This document shows positions 35,035 through 45,447 of a DNA stretch of 64,000 nucleotides, in pieces. The first letter of the stretch is position 1, and every line of letters starts with the position of its first letter. The notes below the pieces were generated by a model. It saw only the letters and a list, made by a program, of their open reading frames with translations. It did no database searches and was not told where the DNA came from. A program made the position numbers and the translations under genes. This stretch comes from Chalara sp. BL73. Taxonomy: Eukaryota > Ascomycota > Leotiomycetes > Helotiales. The stretch covers positions 124,001-188,000 of the forward strand of contig CAKJVC010000058.1 in NCBI GenBank assembly GCA_918026815.1. The letters are read 5' to 3'.

Positions 35035-35559
35035 GCTCAATCAGATAGAGAAAGCTATTATAATAAGAAAAAGCCAGCCTTTGTTTTGCTTCTTCAAGCT
35101 TTATCCCCCCCCGGACTTTACGCCGTTAGAGTTCCCGTTTCCCGACAGTCCCTACCACAACACCAATAAGTGAGGACACCAGTGACATGAAACTCCGAAC
35201 TAATGCCACGGGGTTGATTGATGTGCTGGAATAACCTGGTTGACGCAATTCCAAGCTGCTTAATAAACCAAAAAGCGCGGATCCACAAACAGCGCATTAC
35301 TGTAAGTAGGATGCTGATTCGAAAGCACCAATTCCACCAGCCTATCTGGGAACCATCCCCATCCCCCATGATAACAACGTGTGCAGGCCCAAACCTTGGC
35401 TGCTTTGATGTCATGACTGTCTAAATATATTCATGTCTCCCATCTTGCCTCTCGTCTTCGAGTCCGCGACATCTAGTCTTGAGGTACGGAAGCTTGGGGT
35501 CAGAAATCTGGATGACTTGGTGGTACAATCACCCTCGATAAGCACACCACAAGATCGCC
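35035..35559. other. Intergenic between small membrane protein and MFS gene
   Basis: No supported gene. Frames on both strands (up to 98 codons) lack family resemblance. The region probably holds both promoters. Confidence 0.45.
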
Positions 35560-37444
35560 ATGGATAACTGCCGGGATGACAACGCCGACACGACTACACC
35601 CACAGATTATGACGGCAGACCTTGGGGCGCGCAAGATTCATTGAGAAGAAATGCTGGATTCAATGCAAAACCTGTTGAAAGTGAAGTAACGCCGTTGCTG
35701 GGCAATGGCGATAGCGCATCTGGCCCAGACGGGACCACTGAGGATACATGGGATGGCGCGAATGACTTCGTCGGTCTTCCATGGTGGAGGAGGCCGTCGG
35801 TTTGTTACGTATTATGTCAACGATAACCAGCTGCTAATTATGCTAGCTTTTCTGGCTGCTGCCAGCGTTTGCCGTCTTCGCGCTCGCATTTGGCACCATC
35901 ATCGTCCCTAAATTAAATTTGATACTCTCTCTCGTGTGTCGCGAGTACCTATTCGACAAGAGCCAAACAGATCCCACATTCATCTTCGCCCCAGTCCTCC
36001 TCGCTGCAGATAATCCTCAATGTCGAATCCCCGAGGTACAGGCATTGGTATCAAAGTTTACACTGTGGCTCACAATCATACCTGGCATCTTGAGTGCAAT
36101 TGTTGCGCCAAAGATTGGCGCACTATCTGATCGCTATGGTCGAAAGAAGTTCATGATTGTCTCGAGTAGTGGCTTGTTCATTACGGAAGTTATTACGATT
36201 GTCGTGGCCAAGTATCCGGATACACTTCACTACAGGTGGCTCTTGGTAGGAGCACTGTTTGACGGCTTTTCCGGTTCATTCACAGTGAACATGGCTCTCA
36301 CACATGCATATGCTGCAGACATCACAGCGCCGCCGAAACGAGGTGTTGCTTTTGGCTACTTCCACGCCTGTCTCTTTAGTGGAATTGCAATTGGGCCTCT
36401 GTTCGCTGCGTTTCTGATCAAAGTGTTTGGCCATATCCTCGTCATCTTCTACGTTGCGCTTGGGGCTTACACATTCTTCATTTTCTATGTGCTTTTTATT
36501 CTCCCCGAGTCGCTATCTACTAAACGTCAAGTTCTAGCGCGGGAGAGGTATGCAGCAGATGGTGAGAACGCTCTCTCAGCTGTTAATCGTTCAATTTGGG
36601 GATATAAGCGACTCAATATTCTCGAACCGCTTAAAATTCTATGGCCAACTGGACCAGGGTCTTCCGGGCACCTCCGTGCGAATCTTGTATTGCTCTCCGT
36701 GGTCGACACAATCATTTTTGGTGTAGCAATGGGATCTGCAGCTGTTGTTATCTTGTATATGGGCTACCAATTTGGCTGGAATACCGCGCAGACTAGCGCC
36801 TTCATATCTGTGGTAAACATCACTCGAGTGTCATGCTTACTTGTTGTCCTCCCACTCTTCAACTATATCTTCCGCACACGCCGTGCTAATAGACAGAGGC
36901 GGGAATCTGGCTTCGCTATCCCGGAGCGCAATTCAGGCTCTGATATCGTCGACCTGTCAATTATTCGCGGCGCAATCTTTCTAGAGACACTAGGATTTAT
37001 CGGGTATGCTGTTGTCAGAACAGGACCGTTATTTGTTCTTGCAGGCATTTTAACAGCATGTGGAGGAATTGGTTCCCCGACATTACAAAGTGCTCTCACG
37101 AAACATGTACCCCATGACAAGGTCGGGCAACTGCTTGGTGCCACGGGGCTATTGCATGCTTTAGCAAGAGTCATTGCTCCTGCAATGTTCAACCTAGTGT
37201 ATGCATCAACGGTGGGAACCTTCCCACAGGCAGTCTTTGTTTTACTTGGTTCTTGTTTTGGCTTGGCTTTCGTTGTCTCATGGTTTATCAGGCCTCGAGG
37301 TAAGCACTATTCTACTCCACAATCCGTCACTACACTAACAAAGCATCAGTATATCTCGAAGACATAAATCAGGCGGTAGCCAACACACCTAGAGAAGGCG
37401 AAGAACGGGAGACTCTCGTCGACGAAGAGATCGGGGGCTACTAA
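35560..37444 (+). CDS. Major facilitator superfamily transporter (TetA/Hiat1-like)
   Basis: Three exons (35560-35799, 35847-37299, 37350-37444) encode 595 residues. The first 80 residues are hydrophilic and end in GLPWWRRPS, just before the first helix (LFWLLPAFAVFALAFG). The loop 2-3 signature is present as GALSDRYGRKKFMI. Helix pairs follow (FGYFHACLFSGIAIGPLFAA, LVIFYVALGAYTFFIFYVLF), with a long central loop, a second half of six helices, and an acidic tail (REGEERETLVDEEIGGY). This pattern matches the fungal MFS branch related to tetracycline exporters and animal HIAT1. Members are thought to be vacuolar or plasma-membrane carriers; no substrate can be assigned. The tail exon is short but continues the frame exactly to a stop. 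Confidence 0.85.
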
Positions 37445-39201
37445 ATGATATTTCCTTTTTGTTAATATGCATGACTCTCGTTCACAGTTTTATTTTGAGT
37501 TTCGTAGGCCAGACTTTTGCAAAGCGTAGCGCCTCAGAGTGTGTATAAGGATTGTAGCTGTATGATTCAAGTTGTACATGAACATGACAGCTTTAGATCT
37601 AGATTTGGGATTCGAGTCTCACGGCGTTCAGGATTCTGGAATGTAGAGAATGAAAAATCTTGAAACGCGATGGAAGCGTAGCTCCAATAATGTGACTTTA
37701 AGGTGGTTACCAAGTTATGGTTATGGTAGAGTAGAATCTATCATTATAAGCCAACCATTTAGAGGCCGGTGGTTGCACGGAAAGGTATCCTAAGCCACAT
37801 ATTTAGAACTGTTGGATTTGGGAGCAAAATGCAAACCTGAGGCACCTAGCACCAGTTACGACTTCACCATAATACAATAATATTTACGTCGCAGTTGCAT
37901 GTCTCTCTGCTCAACTTCAGCTTAATTCTTTCCTCATGTCGGAATGCTTGCTCATTCCTAGTAGTTGCAGGCTAAAAAGGTGAAGTACATGGTAGCAACT
38001 AGACTAAGCAAGATGGAATGTCCAGTTACTTCAGTTCCTCGACAGAGATTGTGCTTCAAGATTCTGTCTGAGGGGGGCGTACGATTTCAGGATTACTGCG
38101 TTGTGGAATTGCAAGTAACCGTTGTGGGCGACTGTTGTGTAACAATAAGCATATATCCTTCCACAAGAATAGCACTGAGACCACGTCACCGTAAGTCCCG
38201 GCAACCGGAACGCTTTCTTTATATCTCATTTTCCAAATAAACATGCGAAGGAGCGATGAGGAAGGTACGGCTTCCTACTGGTTTCAAGCCTCAAAGCCCC
38301 AGCCCCCTGAAACATCGCTTAAGGCCCACATTGTGGCTTCAGAGGCAAAGGCCCCACTTTTCCCTTAAACAACAGCCCGCCAGGATTAGAGGATCAACAA
38401 ACATCTCTACCGGCTTATGAGCATGGTGTATGGGGCGGGAAGGCAAGCTTTTGTGATGGGGCAAGCTGTTTTTCTAGCGGCAGTTTCAATGCAGCGCGCG
38501 GTCTGCCAAGCCTCCATCCTGCTTCCGCCGCCCCATTTCTCCAGATTCCTTCACCACAGATGCTACCTTGCAATTGGGGCTCTCGGAAAGTCATCTGGAT
38601 CATCAGAACAAGCTTCTCGATAGCCATGCTTCTGTTATTTTCAGAGCAATGCGTCCCTGACCTCCAAGCCATGGCCACACCGATTCCCATTCACTCCTCT
38701 ATGGTTTCGGGTATTTCGAGATGCGTACTTCTTCCGCTGGAACGCTATGGCACGACTAGTAGAGGATCATAGCCGCCCGTGACATGCGGGGTGACGAGCG
38801 GTCATGCTTCCTGATGCTAGCATCTTATTCTTCCTCATTCCTGTGACCATCTTTGCATCGACATTTCTTCCGCTCTCTGTTGGTGCTTACCCGTATTTCT
38901 GGCCCTGGGTTGCTTATCCTGATTTTAGGCAAGACACACATGGGTTCCGAAACATGCATGAGAGGATGTCGATGGATGTTTATGAGGATTTCAGAGAGAG
39001 TTGAGCAGTGATCGGCGCAGACTTAAGGGTATATAGGCGGTCTGCCTAACCACCATCTCCCTCATCATCATCCACATCAACAATCTCATCAGCATTTCAT
39101 ATCCAGTTCTCAGTTTCCTTTCAACTTTTTTCCTAGAGTCTTTTCAGTTTCTGCATTTCTCATCTCCCATCATCAGAAGATAGAAGCAAAAGGACTTCAT
39201 C
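37445..39201. other. Intergenic region upstream of the repeat-rich secreted protein
   Basis: 1.76 kb with no secure gene. A 66-codon frame at 38804-39004 starts with a hydrophobic stretch and is discussed as a finding. A TATATA box at about 39029-39034 lies 170 bases before the ATG of the secreted-protein gene, followed by a CT/CA-rich leader, which suggests a strong defined promoter. Confidence 0.45.
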
Positions 39202-39845
39202 ATGCGTTACTCATACACTCTCATCGCTCTTGCAGCCCTGGCTGGCTCGCAATTTGCTCTTGCTCTTCCGGCCCCATCAGGAACAGCTGATGTTACTGCC
39301 CCTGGTAAGTCTTCAGCTCCCTTCTCTTGCCAATACGTGAAACAGAATACTAACTCCATCTCTTAGGTGCAACTCCAGCGGCAGGCGGAGACGTCTCCGC
39401 AGCAGTCATGCCTCCAGCAGGTGGCCCTCCTGCAGTTGGCCCTCCAGCGGGTGGACCTCCAGCGGGCGGCCCGCCCGGCGGCAAACCTCCTGGACAGCAT
39501 GGCCCCAAAGGGAAGCATGGCAGAAGGCGATGCAGGAAGACCCCTGACGGAAAGGTGAAGTGCAGACCCAGGAAGAAGGGTCCAAAGGGTCCAAAGGGTC
39601 CAAAGGGTCAACATGGTCAACATGGTCCAGGAAAGCCCCCAGGCGGTCCAGGAAACCCCGCAGATGCTAAACCGGCAGATGCCAAACCTGCTGATGCCAA
39701 ACCTGCTGATGCCAAACCTGCTGATGCTAAACCCGCTGATGCTAAACCCGCTGATGCTGGAGCTCCGGCTGATGCGACTAAGACCACCGAGACCCCAGCA
39801 GCGGGTGCCGATGCCACAAAGCCAGAGGCCGCTGAGGGAGCTTAA
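39202..39845 (+). CDS. Small secreted repeat-rich protein (Pro-Gly, GPK and PADAK repeats)
   Basis: Two exons (39202-39304, 39367-39845; GTAAGT donor) encode 193 residues. A textbook signal peptide (MRYSYTLIALAALAGSQFALA, cleavage near LALP) is followed by low-complexity blocks. These are a Pro-Gly-rich part (PPAGGPPAVGPPAGGPP), a basic part (KGKHGRRRCRKTPDGKVKCR) with the mature protein's only two cysteines, a collagen-like (GPK)3 run, and six PADAK pentapeptides. The tail is Ala/Thr/Asp-rich. No enzyme domain or GPI signal is visible. Possible roles are wall or extracellular-matrix protein, or effector-like protein; I do not recognise a family. A TATA box and a C-rich leader suggest strong expression. 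Confidence 0.78.
39657..39746 (+). repeat. 15-base coding minisatellite, six copies (PADAK)
   Basis: Tandem units of the type CCTGCTGATGCCAAA differ only at synonymous positions and encode Pro-Ala-Asp-Ala-Lys. The array is followed by a broken unit (PADAG). Confidence 0.92.
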
Positions 39846-40529
39846 ATGACCATCATTCGCGCATCATGAGTACAAGGGCATGTTTCCGTATAGAGGCGTT
39901 CTGTTTTTGCTTTTAGGATAGGGGGGCCTGGGTTAGGGTGGAGATATACCATGGGACTGCACATATGGGACTAGATCTGGAAAAGGGTACGCTAACACCA
40001 TTTGGTGTCAAAAGGTCATCGGATGGAGTTCGAGCCGTATATCTTACTTTCGTTTATGTGGATATGGGATCAAATTTACACACATTTTGTACTTCTCTTT
40101 GATTTGCTTTGTGTCACGAATTCGAGTTTTTTTTCTTTGAGGTCAAGAGTCGATATTCGCCTCCTGGTGCATTAGACTTCCACGAATGGAATTCAAGCTG
40201 CAGAGATGGTTTCTATGTACCGCAAACTTTGATAAATTTGATTTCTGGAAAGGGAATTATTGAAGGATTGGCTGATTTGCCTCAATCCGTGATACTTCGC
40301 CCTTCTGTGCGCTCAGCCTCTTCCTTGCGTCCTTCACGGCATGTATTCCCCGCAACTACGTTCTCTGGTACGTCTTTATAATAACATTGTTCTTTGTTGT
40401 ACCTCACTCGTATCTACCTAAGCATCCCAATCCCCTCACACGATTAATCAGCCATCGCTATTGGCTCGGGCGTCAAGCTATCTACACGAAACAAAGAAGG
40501 CGTATCCTTGCAACTCTCCATCATCCCCT
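39846..40529. other. Convergent 3' intergenic region
   Basis: Between the stops of the repeat-rich protein and the siderophore transporter. No credible gene or RNA seen. Confidence 0.5.
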
Positions 40530-42654
40530 CTACTGCTTTCCGGCCCAGAATCGTAGGAAAGCCTCCTTTTTGTTCTTCGCGGGCGGCAAAACCTCCCTCT
40601 CCTTCTCTTCGACAGGTAGCCCGTCATTGCCAATGTTATCCACCGCATTCTGCTGCTTGCCTAGCCAATAATTGGTCTGGAAACACGCCGCGATCAGCGG
40701 GATCGTGGCGAGCCCCACAGCCGGCGCGATGCAGTAATATAGACTCCTCCGATAAGCCTCTATAGCGCCGATTCGCATCGGGTCGTTCATTGAGGGGTAC
40801 TTTGTGCGCACGCTCGTGACGCTGCCGAAGATGCTTTTTACGTCCTTCTCGGTGGCGGTGGGTGGGAGGTGGGCGCGGAGCTGCTTGGGCATTTGGTCCG
40901 CCCAGATTACGGCTACGATGGCGGATCCGATGGAACCACCGACTTTGGACCACAGCCCCAGGAGGGAGATGGCGAGCGCGACGTCTTGGTGGGGCACGGA
41001 TGCTTGAGATGCCACGCGAGATCCGACTACCGAGAAGGCGCCTCCGCATCCGATCATGATTAGGGAGATGACCATCGGTGCGGTGTTGATGGTTGCTCGT
41101 CTACCGTCGAGCATGATACCCATCCCGATAAGCTTGACGCATAGACCGAAGATTTGGAGAAATTTGTAGCGGTGCGTCCACCGTAGAATGAGGCCTGCTA
41201 CTAAGCCGAAGATGCAGAGAGCCAAAGTGAGGGTGTTGTTGTAGTATACCCAGTTTTGGGATGGCCAAGGCTTTGCTATAAGGACGTATGAAGACCAGTA
41301 CAGTCCACGCATGTTGCCGGCGACTAAATTGATCGTTAGTGGAGCTTCCATACGGAGAGATTACAGCAATGCTTACGAAAATAGAAACTGTCGATGATGA
41401 TAGCCATAATGAAAGTTCTGTTGAATAATAGACGGCGAGGGGCGCTAGGGACCTTTGCCCATTTCATCTCATACACAACATATGCGGCTAGAAGGACAAA
41501 TCCGACTACCATCATGGCAATCATCGACCGATTCTTCCATCCACCATCCGCGTATGTCTTTAGAGAGAATGGCAACAAGAGCAGCGACCAGCCGAAGCCT
41601 AGGAGTATCAAGCCAAATGCATCAATCTCTTCCAAGCCGGCTTTGAGTCCTTCTGTCCATGACTGTGTCGGGGCAATAGCAACAGGCTCATTCTGTCCAG
41701 CAAGTCCCTTCTCCACCCCAGCAGCTCTTCGCGCAGCGCGACTGGCTGCCATGTTAATGATGCCGTCCTTCTTTGCCTTGCGATCAAGGTAGATGAGAGT
41801 CCCTACGGCCGGAGCAAGGGCTACCGGCATGATGATAGCGAACATTCCGTAACCCCAACGCCAATTGCCCGCATCACGAACGGCGCTGACAATCTTACCT
41901 GCGAACCATGTGTTGATGATAAAAGGCGTTGAGAGGAGAGAGGAGACGAAACCGCGCCACTCTAGCGGAGTAAGGTCTGCGACGATGATGTCGTTGGTCA
42001 AGTCCAGACCTGCGCTTCCGATGGCGACGAAGACTTCGCCTATCACGTACCCAGAGATGGTATGGGCTGCGGCTGAAATGATGTATCCTAGGGTGTAGAA
42101 AGCGAGAACGAGTATGTATGTGTAGGGCCGAGAAGTTATACTGGTAGATGTCAGTGATTGGCGCAGTTTTGATAGATCCACTGGATGAACTAGATTTGAG
42201 CAATTGATTTTCTTGATCAATTCGTATATTGTAGCCTCCATATAAGCAGTATTGTAATAAAACAGCGGCGCCACCTAGGCTATACTTACTCTGAGATCTT
42301 TGCAATGAAAGGCTTGCACACAGCACCGATGATGCTTGTTGCGATGGAGAGTGTGGACAGGATAGAGCTATGTTGCTTGTAATACGATGATGCATCAATG
42401 CTGTAATACGATGTTGTTGAGCTGTCGAGGGAGTAGACCCAAGCACAAACGAGCACAGAGACGCCAACAAGCCATAAAGTCGTTTTGCTTCCTTGCCCTT
42501 CGCGGTAGACTGCTTCCATGCGAGTAACACCGCTTGATGCCGGCGCGCGAGTTGGCTTGGGAGGCTCATCAACAATAGAGTCGGTATCGTTGATGACTGC
42601 GATTTTGTCATCGCCTTGCGCCTCAGGCGTTGTAGCCGGGTTGATGTTTGCCAT
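40530..42654 (-). CDS. Siderophore-iron transporter, MFS SIT family
   Basis: Three exons (42654-42290, 42140-41377, 41323-40530) encode 640 residues. The protein has a hydrophilic N-terminus (about 60 residues), about 14 hydrophobic segments and SIT-family landmarks: SVLVCAWVYSLDSSTTSYYS in helix 1, RPYTYILVLAFYTLGYIIS, NDIIVADLTPLEWRGFVSSL, NTWFAGKIV and DSFYFLAGNMRGLYWSSYVL. The C-terminal part includes NYWLGKQQNAVDN. SIT proteins take up ferric siderophores at the plasma membrane. The usual central charged loop carries KKDGIINMAASRAARRA. The promoter holds two exact ATCWGATAA iron-GATA sites. Which siderophore is imported cannot be told. Confidence 0.92.
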
Positions 42655-42897
42655 GGTGAACTGCGAACTGGTCAACGAGAAGTCTGCTTCGCCCGGGACA
42701 GAGCAGGCTTGTCGTAGCTATCTATATACTTTGATGACCGTACGAGAAGATGGCCGCTCCATTCTTGAGCCGACCTCCGAAGCACAAAGTTTTCCATTTT
42801 CGCGGACGAGCTTCTGCAGAGAGGTCGATCATGGTGAGCTTGCTGCCAATGAGATCAACGTGGAGTCGGGGTGCATCCGACTAATCTAATCTTTTTG

Positions 42898-42906
42898 ATC
42901 AGATAA
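42898..42906 (+). promoter_or_regulatory. Iron-GATA repressor site ATCAGATAA
   Basis: Exact match to ATCWGATAA, the consensus of the Urbs1/SreA/Sre1 family of GATA factors that repress siderophore genes in iron-replete cells. It lies 244 bases upstream of the transporter ATG. Confidence 0.7.
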
Positions 42907-42930
42907 TTCTCAAAAGTGGAGAATGGTTCC

Positions 42931-42939
42931 ATCTGATAA
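42931..42939 (+). promoter_or_regulatory. Iron-GATA repressor site ATCTGATAA
   Basis: A second exact ATCWGATAA match, 33 bases from the first and in the same orientation. Paired sites are typical of fungal siderophore gene promoters. Confidence 0.7.
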
Positions 42940-44176
42940 GCTGATCCCAACAGCCAACACGAGCAGCAAATCCACCACAGTGGCGGACCGGAGGATTGGG
43001 AATAACTGCGTAGTATGTATTTAACACTATATGTTATCGTGGCCGGCCATTCCTGCGGAAATATACCTCTTAATTTCTGATCCTAACTTTTCGGCCACCT
43101 CAAGCCATTTCCAAGATCGTCTCCTGCTGTTCTCAATACCATTGGGTATGCCAAGAGCCAGCTCGCTTAGACCCCTTTTCCCTCCAGAGTTCATTGGTCA
43201 CAGCGTTTACCTGATTTGGCAAGGAGACGTTTTCCTTCGAGGTGTTTGCGGGCATTATACGGACCACGGTACCAAAACAAATTTGGTAACTGTGTCTAGG
43301 CAACTACGACTAACAGTACAAAAACTTTTTAGGGCAGAATGTGCTCGCAAGTGGCGAAGACATGGAACTGTCTAGACAGGATGGATGGTTGGATGCTTTT
43401 CAAGGTTGATACTAGAGCACCTCATGTAGTAGTACCAAGCCTCTAATAAGCTAAACATTATATCAGGATTGAGAACCAAGCTTTTGGTCACAATGCTTGC
43501 ATGCATGATCTCCTCCTTGAACGTGGCTTTCCAGGTATTCAAGAGTAAATAAATGACTCCAAAATTTTGTCAAGCCTGTTCGAAGTGGGATCCGCAACAG
43601 AACCTGCAACTGAATAAAAAGCAAAGATTTGCAATGCTTTGGTTTCTTAAAATTGCCTAATGGCGGGCTCCCTTCTACGCCTGTGCTCAAAACATATCCG
43701 AGCATAGGCGCTTCCTACCAATATATAACTAATTTGATTGGAAAAGGCATCTGCTCGGAAGTGGTTCTAATTATGCATACCAATTAAGGTAGGAAATATC
43801 AACATTTGAGTATCCTGGTGTAAAATTCTGATTTCTCATAAAATGAAACACGCGAGAGGATTCGATATGAGAGAAAATGCACAAAATACTTTCGTGGCCC
43901 GCAAATAATAGAGGCGAAACCCCAATAACGCATGGTTACAACAATATGAAGAGAATCTCGTCCCATACCTCATTGAAATTAACCAGGCGGCTAATAAAAC
44001 TGATCTTTGGGATTAAAAATACCAAATACCATGATGCATAAAGTTGCCTATCATTACATTGCCATATCTATAAACACTTCTTTAGTGTTGAGCCGTTCGA
44101 TTCTGAAACGCCGGATCTACGCACCGCCATGAACGCCATATCTTTGGTTGCATGTTGAAGTGCTTGAGAATTCTGT

Positions 44177-45447
44177 TCATACAGTAGCTTTCGCCTGCCC
44201 TGTGATCTCATCTTCCAATATTGTAACGTCTCCCTTTCTCTTCTTGAGGACATTTTCGATAAATGACTCACCCGCCTTATACGAACTTCGCACCAGCGGG
44301 CCACTGGCGCAGTATAAGAAGCCAAGATCCAGCGCCCTTTGTCTCCACATCTCGAAGGTCTCGGGCTTGACGTATTCTTCGACCTTCATGTGACGTTTCG
44401 TTGGGCGCATATATTGACCAAAGGTGACAACATCAACATCCGCTTCACGAAGATCTAAGAGAATATCAGCAATGAAAAGGCAAACAGGGCGAAATGATCC
44501 ATACCTTTCAAAGTCTGCCAGAGCTCATCCTCCTTCTCACCGAAACCAAGCATAATGCTCGTTTTGGTGATGAGTGTGGGAACTGCCTTCTTAGCAGCGC
44601 TCAAAACCTCCAAGCTCCGCCGATATTTCGCTTTCCGGTCTCGCACAAATGGAGTTAGGCCCTCGACAGTTTCCATATTGTGTGCGTACACGTCCAATCC
44701 ACTTCTTGCTACCATTCCCACCATTTCTAGATCACCGGCAAAATCTCCTGTCAACGCCTCAACCAGAATATCGGGCTTCTTCTGTTTGATCTTCATAATG
44801 GTTTCTGTAAAGTGCCTTGCTCCTCCATCTGCCAGATCATCTCTGTCCACACTTGTCAAAACTACGTAACCCAGGCCCCACCTCGCCAATGCCTCCGCTG
44901 TATGTTCGGGCTCATGAGGATCCAACGGTAGAGGAGTTCTCGAGGTCTTTACACTGCAGAAGCGGCAGCCTCTTGTGCAAGTATCTCCCATCAACATAAT
45001 TGTAGCTGTCGCGGCACTCTTGTCACTTCCTCCCCAACAATCAGAGATATTTGGGCACTTTGCTTCCTCGCACACCGTGTGCAAGTTCAACCCTCGCAAG
45101 TCTTTCTTGATCTGCTTGTAGTTGGAATTGCTGGGAATAGGAGTCTTCAGCCATTCTGGCAGCCTTGTAATCTGCTTCTTTCTGCCAGCTGGGCCGACCA
45201 TTGCAGTCCGTAATTCGAACGCATCTTCACTGCTTATTGGCTCTTCTTTGAGCCCGACAAATTCAGAGAATGAAGGAACTGAATTGAGTCCATCTTTGAA
45301 GTACGTTGGGCGCCTTTTCGGAGCGGGTTCTGAACTTGTTGCTTCGGTGGCGAACGGTCGTGCACTTGATGCAGAGATGAGATGCCGCGTCGCTTGACGC
45401 AACGGAGGTGTATTCAAACATCGGAATTTGGTCGCGGTCGCAGCCAT
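44177..45447 (-). CDS. lip5: Lipoate synthase, mitochondrial
   Basis: Two exons (45447-44505, 44454-44177) encode 406 residues. The enzyme inserts two sulfurs into protein-bound octanoyl groups of mitochondrial 2-oxoacid dehydrogenases and the glycine cleavage system. The auxiliary cluster motif [12 protein letters not shown] (C-x4-C-x5-C) and the radical SAM motif CTRGCRFC (C-x3-C-x2-C) are intact. Other family marks are [20 protein letters not shown], the stretch [16 protein letters not shown] and [18 protein letters not shown]. The end [12 protein letters not shown] includes the Ser that ligates the auxiliary cluster (RSSY). An Arg/Ser-rich leader fits matrix targeting. The start MAATATKF gives a family-length leader. 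Confidence 0.96.

Larger units (their letters stand above)
42655..44176. other. Upstream region of the siderophore transporter; no secure gene
   Basis: The first 300 bases hold the promoter with the two GATA sites. Further out, a 114-codon frame at 43031-43375 (MLSWPAIPAEIYLL...) weakly recalls the start of fungal F-box-type proteins, but it is too short and unsupported to call. Confidence 0.45.

Noticed and set aside
43031..43375. 114-codon frame with a weak F-box-like opening
   Set aside because: Too short, no leucine-rich or other follow-on domain and no upstream or downstream exon evidence.
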